From contig NC_059556.1 in assembly GCF_905220415.1 (NCBI RefSeq), positions 7,266,501-7,330,500 on the forward strand: DNA of 64,000 nucleotides, written 5' to 3'. Below are positions 58,603-64,000 of this stretch, in pieces. Made by a program: the position numbers and the translations under genes. Under the pieces are notes generated by a model. The model searched no databases. It worked only from the letters and a program-made list of their open reading frames with translations, and was not told where the DNA came from. The stretch is from Colias croceus. Its lineage: Eukaryota; Arthropoda; Insecta; Lepidoptera; Pieridae. The first letter of the stretch is position 1. Each line of letters starts with the position of its first letter.

Positions 58603-58751
58603 ACCTCCAATTCCCGATCGACGTGTCTGGCGTGCAGAACGACCACCCGTTCCTAGACGCAGACTCGCTACAGTCCCTGTTCCGGCGGCTGACCGCGCTC
58701 AACAGATGTGCCAACATGAAGCTAGAGCACCATCACCATCAGAAGAGATCG
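58603..58751 (+). CDS. cv-c: crossveinless-c: SAM domain exon, C-terminal half
   Basis: Acceptor ATTTTGTTCCAG, enters in phase 1 and ends in phase 0 at ATCG|GTAAGT; 149 bases. Joined to the 38604 exon it continues the SAM domain as YE-DLQFPIDVSGVQNDHPFL, then DADSLQSLFRRLTALNRCAN and MKLEHHHHQKRS. The pattern (QFPIDV..V..DH.FLD.D....L.RRL..LNRCA.MKL) is diagnostic of the DLC/Cv-c SAM domain. GC-rich codons stand out from the AT-rich introns. The following linker, RhoGAP domain with its arginine finger, and START domain must be on exons to the right of the window. Confidence 0.96.
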
Positions 58752-61700
58752 GTAAGTTTGTTGAAGTTAAAGTGCACCTGGCCTTCAATACCAGAACGAA
58801 GCGTCTGGTGTGCAGAACCGTTGACGTTTGTCGCGTCTCGGGTCATTTTGTAACCTACATCAAAAAATACCTATGCGCGACGACGGATAATAAAGAATGC
58901 GTCTTTAATGCTTTACAAATTTTCTGAATTACAACCAAATACGCTGCAATTGATTGACGTACTACACGAAAATTCAGCCAATATAGTTTTCAATATTATA
59001 TAGTATCGGAAACAACTTCCTATATATAATGTTACACGACCTAAACGTCGTCCCCCGCATTTGTGCAAATAAGAACTCGTTTTTACAATGTTCATTATTT
59101 AACAAGTTTCTTTAGTACATTTGCTAAAAGCTCGCCGATAACTTGAATAAAACTTGAGCGTTTACGACTTGCTATCTAAAGTCTAGATTTAATGACATCC
59201 CTATGCTCTGTTTAGATGTGTGTTTTACTAGCTTATGTGAAAACTCGTGTTTGTTCTTAACACATTTTATGAAGGTTTGCATCAAGTAATAATGGTAATA
59301 TCGTATGAATAGACATATTATGTATTTTCAATACATCAATATTTCTCTAGACATTATGCGAGCAGATTATTAAATTTGCTTCATAAATTAAAATATAAAG
59401 ATCTTTAAACATTCCTCGAATAGCTATCTATTATTTGAATAACAGAAGCTAAATTAAAAATTCAATTTTGGGTTATTAAATATTTGAACGAAACGAACAT
59501 GCTTAATTATATTTGAAAAAGATAAGAGCAAATTTACTTTTATAAAACACTTTAAATAGGTGATGATGTTTTTAAATCATTTAAGGTTATTATTATTGAT
59601 TCTGTATTTTAACGGGAACTAAATTTATGTTTGCTTAATTTACCGGCAAATAAAATGTTATAAAATCGGTTCCCGATTTTATATACCACATTGACATCGA
59701 TAGATAAGGATCAGTTTTATTGATACTAACTATATTATTTTGCAACATCATTCGATTGTAACTTCGATACGATACAATCAACGTAATCTGGTACTTGAGA
59801 CTTCTTAAAGCATTTGCTTGCGATTTATTTGACTGAATCGCATCTTAAATCCAATAATATGCCTTAAATTACGGGTTTTAAAGTACAATTTTAAATAAAA
59901 ATTACTCAAAAGTGTCTGTCATAACTTTGAACGGTTTATTTTTTACTGAAATGTGTGAGAAGGGCGGATTTTTTTTTTATTATATTGGTAAAAGTAACAT
60001 ATGACATAAAATGTATAGAAAACTTCCCAGAAACCGTCAAGTAGAAATAATAAAAATTTACACATTTTATTACAATTAAATAGACGAGAAAAGCATCGAA
60101 ATTCGATTCGTGTCTCTTACATTTCCTTTATGAACATTTTATACTATTATCCGTTTTATTAAAAAAAACAACCTTAATTCTTAACACCTAACGTAAAACG
60201 GAGAAAATCAATTACCAAATGCAATTCATAGAATAGTAGAAGTGAACGCAGCACGTACTAATCGTAATAGCGCTAGTGAAAACCGATATAGGAATGAAAT
60301 CAACTCCAACTTTCCGTTTCCAACCTAATCGTTTTTACATAATCATCTTTTACTCTTATTTAAGTGCGGTTTCATTGACAACATTGAGCATTGAGTGTTG
60401 GAATATACTTTCTATTTACGTGTTTGTATTTGTTTAGATAATACATATTATGTTCAATTAATCCCTTTTTTTTGGTTGTTTTGATTACATGAGTGTATCT
60501 TACTCATTTTTTGAAATTGGCTAATTAACGCTTCTTTGCATAATCAAATACCTAATTGTACACTATAAATAGTCTCTATATAGGTAGGTACCTAATCGAT
60601 AACTCTTTTGTTGCTTTTAATACAAGCATCTTCATTTACTGCACAAAAATGCTTTCTAAGTTGTGATTTTACTTTGAAACATAAGTACACTAACGCTTTG
60701 TCAGTATTCTAAGCACAGTATGCCTAAGAAATAAAATCTTTATCATGCAAAGCTTGCTCGTTAATCTGTATAGGTAAGTAATTGTTTGACCCATACATAA
60801 AACCTTTACTTTCCTAACTCCTACCGTGTCAACATTGAGATGCAATCAGAACACTTCATTAATATCCAGATCCCGAATTAATACATCCCCTGACACGTAG
60901 AAAACGCAATTAATCAACTCACGAAGGATATATTTACCTCCAAATTGAATGGCTATGACGAAGACGGAGTACCGAGATGTTAATGAAATTAAATTCCCTT
61001 ATCCCTTGTTCTATTGAATTGCATTACATATATACAATTATTTTATATGTCAGGTGTACCTATGTTTACATAGGTGGGTAAACCAATTAAATACTTAACT
61101 ACATAATTTATTGTGGTAAGATATTTTCAAATCAAATTAAAAAAAAATAGATACGCGTTAAGTTTCCAAATGCAAATAGTAGCACGTTTGTATGAAAAAT
61201 AAATAAAGAAACATGACAGTGTCCTTTTACTTATTTCACAAACCTATAAATTCCTTAAAGGTCTCTCTAACTAAACACCTACGTTGTTAAAGGTATAAAC
61301 ATTGTATTAATGAACACTACGTTTCTCACGCGCAGTAAAAACTGCAACCAACGTGACCCGCATAACAAATCATTATATGGTTACAAAAACGTTTTATCAA
61401 CGAAGTATCATTCCAACGCTGCATTCGGCCGCGGCGTTAACCATAGCGCATTAGATACAGCGTCCAATCAATGGAAAATACAGAATTCCCGTGGTATCAA
61501 ATGCGAAGTGCTTAACGATAACCCGCTGAGACACTACTAGTTTGATTTAAACGTAATTATTATTTGAGAGCAAGTGAGATTCCACGAAGGAAAAGCTATT
61601 GCAACTTTTAACTGATAATGAACAGTATCGTTTGTAAGCATAAAGGCCCTTAAAATCAGTATTTCCACTAATAAACTCATAAGTTTCAACATGAATCTAA

Positions 61701-62614
61701 GATGAACATAAACTAACATGAACTGAAGAGCTTAAAGTAAATATGCACCGTGACGGAGCACTTACAAAAATTACATAACCACGTTACAACGCTCAATCTC
61801 TAGCGTAATATCCTATCTAGTAGCCTAAATGTCAGCGGCGTCGTTTAATAGGATTGGAATTGCATTTTAAACCCGTTAAATAAGTTGTGGTACTAAAAGC
61901 ATTCGCTAAGCACCGCGCCGCGGCCGTAGTTAGGTTAGGTTATTTTGTCTTTGAGACTTTGTGTTCACCGTTAGTTTGATAATATGTGCGAACTCTGATA
62001 GCTGTTATAAACATGACACAATCTACATAATATGAAGTATAGACACTTGTGAAAAATACATACATGATAATAAGAAAAAGCTCCGTATAGAACGAGTTTG
62101 TAGAATACCTGTCTTACCAAACATAGGGAAACTTCCGTGGAAGAAATGTGTCAGTATATTTCAAATAAAAAAAGTACATTTATTTTAAATGTGAAAATAG
62201 ATTTATGAAATAACTACTGAATTTGAATATCCAAATTATTTTCGTCATATACTTCATCCTTTTTAAATTAATAAGCTCTGCTGCAAACTTGACCTAAATA
62301 GTGTATCGATTGCTGCATACGGTACCTATGTTGCAATATTTCATGCGTAGTTTAGGAAAGCATTTCAAACACTAGGTATACAGTAATAGGTATACATACA
62401 CACATATTATAAATTATACCTGACCTGCCTATTTTCACGAAATCCTTCAGAACTTCGACACAGTTTATACTACAAAATATATATTGTAAAAAGTTTTTTG
62501 AAGATACCTTAATATTTTACACACAGTTTTACATCTTCATTTTTTTCTCACCATAAATTATTTTGTTGTAGAAATCTACAATAATTAATACGACCGTTCA
62601 TCATACTTACATTA
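58752..62614 (+). other. cv-c: cv-c intron 3, anonymous part
   Basis: No further exon or recognisable element is seen before the Tc1-like transposon. A short perfect hairpin ATAAAATCGG/CCGATTTTAT lies at about 59659-59681. Confidence 0.6.
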
Positions 62615-63538
62615 TATACACACCGGCACAATTAGCGGCACAAAAAAAAAAGTGAGACTATGAGATAATAACGCATATATTTGACGAAAATGTAATTAGA
62701 TACAAAATAACAAGTTGATTAACATCTTTTAACAACGACTTTGAAAAGTCTTCGTTATTTTTTATTGAAAAATTAAGAAATTTGAAATAAGTGAAATTTT
62801 TAGATGATTATGAACCATCACAAAAAAATAAAAAAGTAAGCAATAAATGATTTGACAATAAAATTAAAGCAAAATTAATAACGAGTGTTTCCCCCTCTTG
62901 CTCTGATTACGGTTTCCATTCGTCTGGGCTTGCTACAGATTATGTTATCGATGATTTCTTGTGGCAACCGCTCCCACTTCTCAAGTAATTCGTTTCCAAG
63001 TTCATTCAGATTGTTGGGGGTTGGCATTCTGGATTTAACCCTTCTTTTTAGCAAGTCCCAGACATGCTTTATCGGATTCATATCGGGGGAATTTGCTGGC
63101 CACTGCATCACCGGTATACCTACGTGGCTCAGATATGCCTGTACCGATTGTGTACTATGAGCACGAGCATTATCTTGCATTAGAATAAAGTAGTCACCAA
63201 TAAATGGGGCAAATGGTACAACATGTTCTTCTTAAATGTCTCTGATGTATCTATCTGCTGTCATGGTCCCTCCTGTGACTATCAATAACTCCGTGCGAGC
63301 TCTCAAACATATCCCTCCCCAAACCATTATCGAGCCGCCACCATAAGCCACTGTGTGTTCAAAATTAGACTATATTTGGCGTTCTCCTCTGTGTCTCCAT
63401 ATTCGTTGTCTCCCATTGATCTGTTTTAAAAGAACTCTGCACTCATCAGTAAAGAGAACCTGCTGCCATTCATTCAAATCCCAGACGATGTTCTCGCGTA
63501 TCGGTTTCTGTTCCGCTAATTGTGCCGGTGTGTGTATA
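62615..63538 (-). mobile_element. Tc1-like DNA transposon, internally deleted
   Basis: TACACACCGGCACAATTAGCGG at the left end (about 62616-62637) is complemented near 63513-63538, with a small CA-repeat length difference; the outer bases are TA. At about 0.92 kb it is shorter than full Tc1-like elements: the transposase N-terminus (paired helix-turn-helix) that should lie next to the right end is missing. Confidence 0.88.
62875..63505 (-). pseudogene. Tc1-like transposase, N-terminally deleted, two stops, catalytic Glu lost
   Basis: On the minus strand the frame holds WQQVLFTDECRVLL (first catalytic Asp), a TAG stop (63370-63372), GGGSIMVWGGI, a TAA stop (63232-63234), QDNARAHS (second Asp) and WPANSPDMNPIKHVWD. 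The residue 34 positions after the second Asp should be Glu of DD34E (IEHVWD) but is Lys, codon AAG at 63067-63069, one transition from GAG. The C-terminus ends RRMETVIRARGGNTRY with a stop, as usual. The DNA-binding domain is absent. The enzyme is dead on four counts. Confidence 0.9.
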
Positions 63539-64000
63539 TATTCGTAAGAAAATCTTAATAAGATTAGTCATGAATTTCGCTTTCATTAGAATGATACAAC
63601 GTGTTGATAAATATGTTGAAAGAAAGCGTGAAGTCATTATGTTTATTTAGAGATTACGCTTAAAGGGTCTATCATAGAGGTACTCTACCTTTGGTCCTCA
63701 AAAATAATTAAAAATAATATATTATGTTTTAAAGTATTAAAACGTAATGTGAAATTAATTGCATCAAAAAGTGTTGCAAATATACTTTGTTGATTATAAA
63801 CAACAGATAATTGTTGTGGATAATGTAAACTGATCAATTAATACAAATTATATATGCATTCATTTATATGTACCTAAACCGTTAGTATATTCGGTTACTA
63901 TCCAAAATATTTACAATATCATCAATCAAGCAGAACGTGCATTGTTCCCACAACATGCATAAATACCACAGATATTATCAGAACACAAATAACAGGTTAT
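63539..64000. other. cv-c intron 3, right edge
   Basis: AT-rich sequence with nothing recognisable. Confidence 0.55.

Noticed and set aside
58752..58927. Frame continuing past the cv-c exon to about 58853 or 58927
   Set aside because: The SAM exon ends at a consensus GTAAGT donor; the continuing frames lose all similarity to the family.

Overview
This window reads as nuclear DNA of a moth or butterfly (Lepidoptera). It is AT-rich and gene-poor. The same short non-autonomous Helitrons (5' TC, 3' GGGCGAAGCCnnGGCGGnnnGCTAG) recur throughout. There are LINE tails ending in GATGATGATG, RTE, Jockey and CR1-like LINE fragments, tRNA-headed SINEs, and hAT-, Harbinger- and Tc1-type DNA elements. There is no bacterial-style gene packing; most open frames are chance or lie inside repeats.

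The one host gene recognised with confidence is crossveinless-c (cv-c), the insect DLC1/STARD13 orthologue, a SAM-RhoGAP-START protein, on the + strand. Three exons are visible: a short first coding exon (33512-33548), a SAM exon (38604-38675) and a second SAM exon (58603-58751). All junctions are GT/AG and the phases agree (1, 1, 0). Introns are about 5.1 kb and 19.9 kb, and a third intron runs off the right edge, so the RhoGAP and START domains lie outside the window. An unidentified two-exon membrane-protein candidate sits antisense inside intron 2 (41851-42750).

Left part (1-33 kb) is intergenic or upstream sequence packed with repeats: a SINE and a hAT MITE with hexanucleotide arrays (0.8-1.9 kb); a perfect 210-bp inverted duplication that contains the end of an exon-like reading frame (6.6-7.2 kb); an array of CTCGAGCGCGTCAGAT units that flips orientation (8.0-9.7 kb); two three-layer nested insertions (14.2-15.7 kb and 21.8-22.6 kb); a degraded Harbinger element with both of its genes (27.0-28.7 kb); and a truncated LINE with a (TGAAA)n tail (30.9-32.2 kb).

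Right part (33-64 kb) is cv-c with its introns. Intron 1 carries five Helitrons. Intron 2 carries a CR1/Jockey-like LINE with an intact 598-residue frame (43.6-45.8 kb), a second copy of the AAAGGAGAATG element (49.2-50.3 kb), a 5'-truncated Jockey LINE with a 12-bp target duplication (51.25-52.2 kb) and more Helitrons. Intron 3 carries a dead Tc1-like transposon whose DD34E glutamate has become lysine (62.6-63.5 kb).

All calls are from reading the sequence and from remembered family features. No similarity search was run, and element boundaries without a target duplication are approximate.
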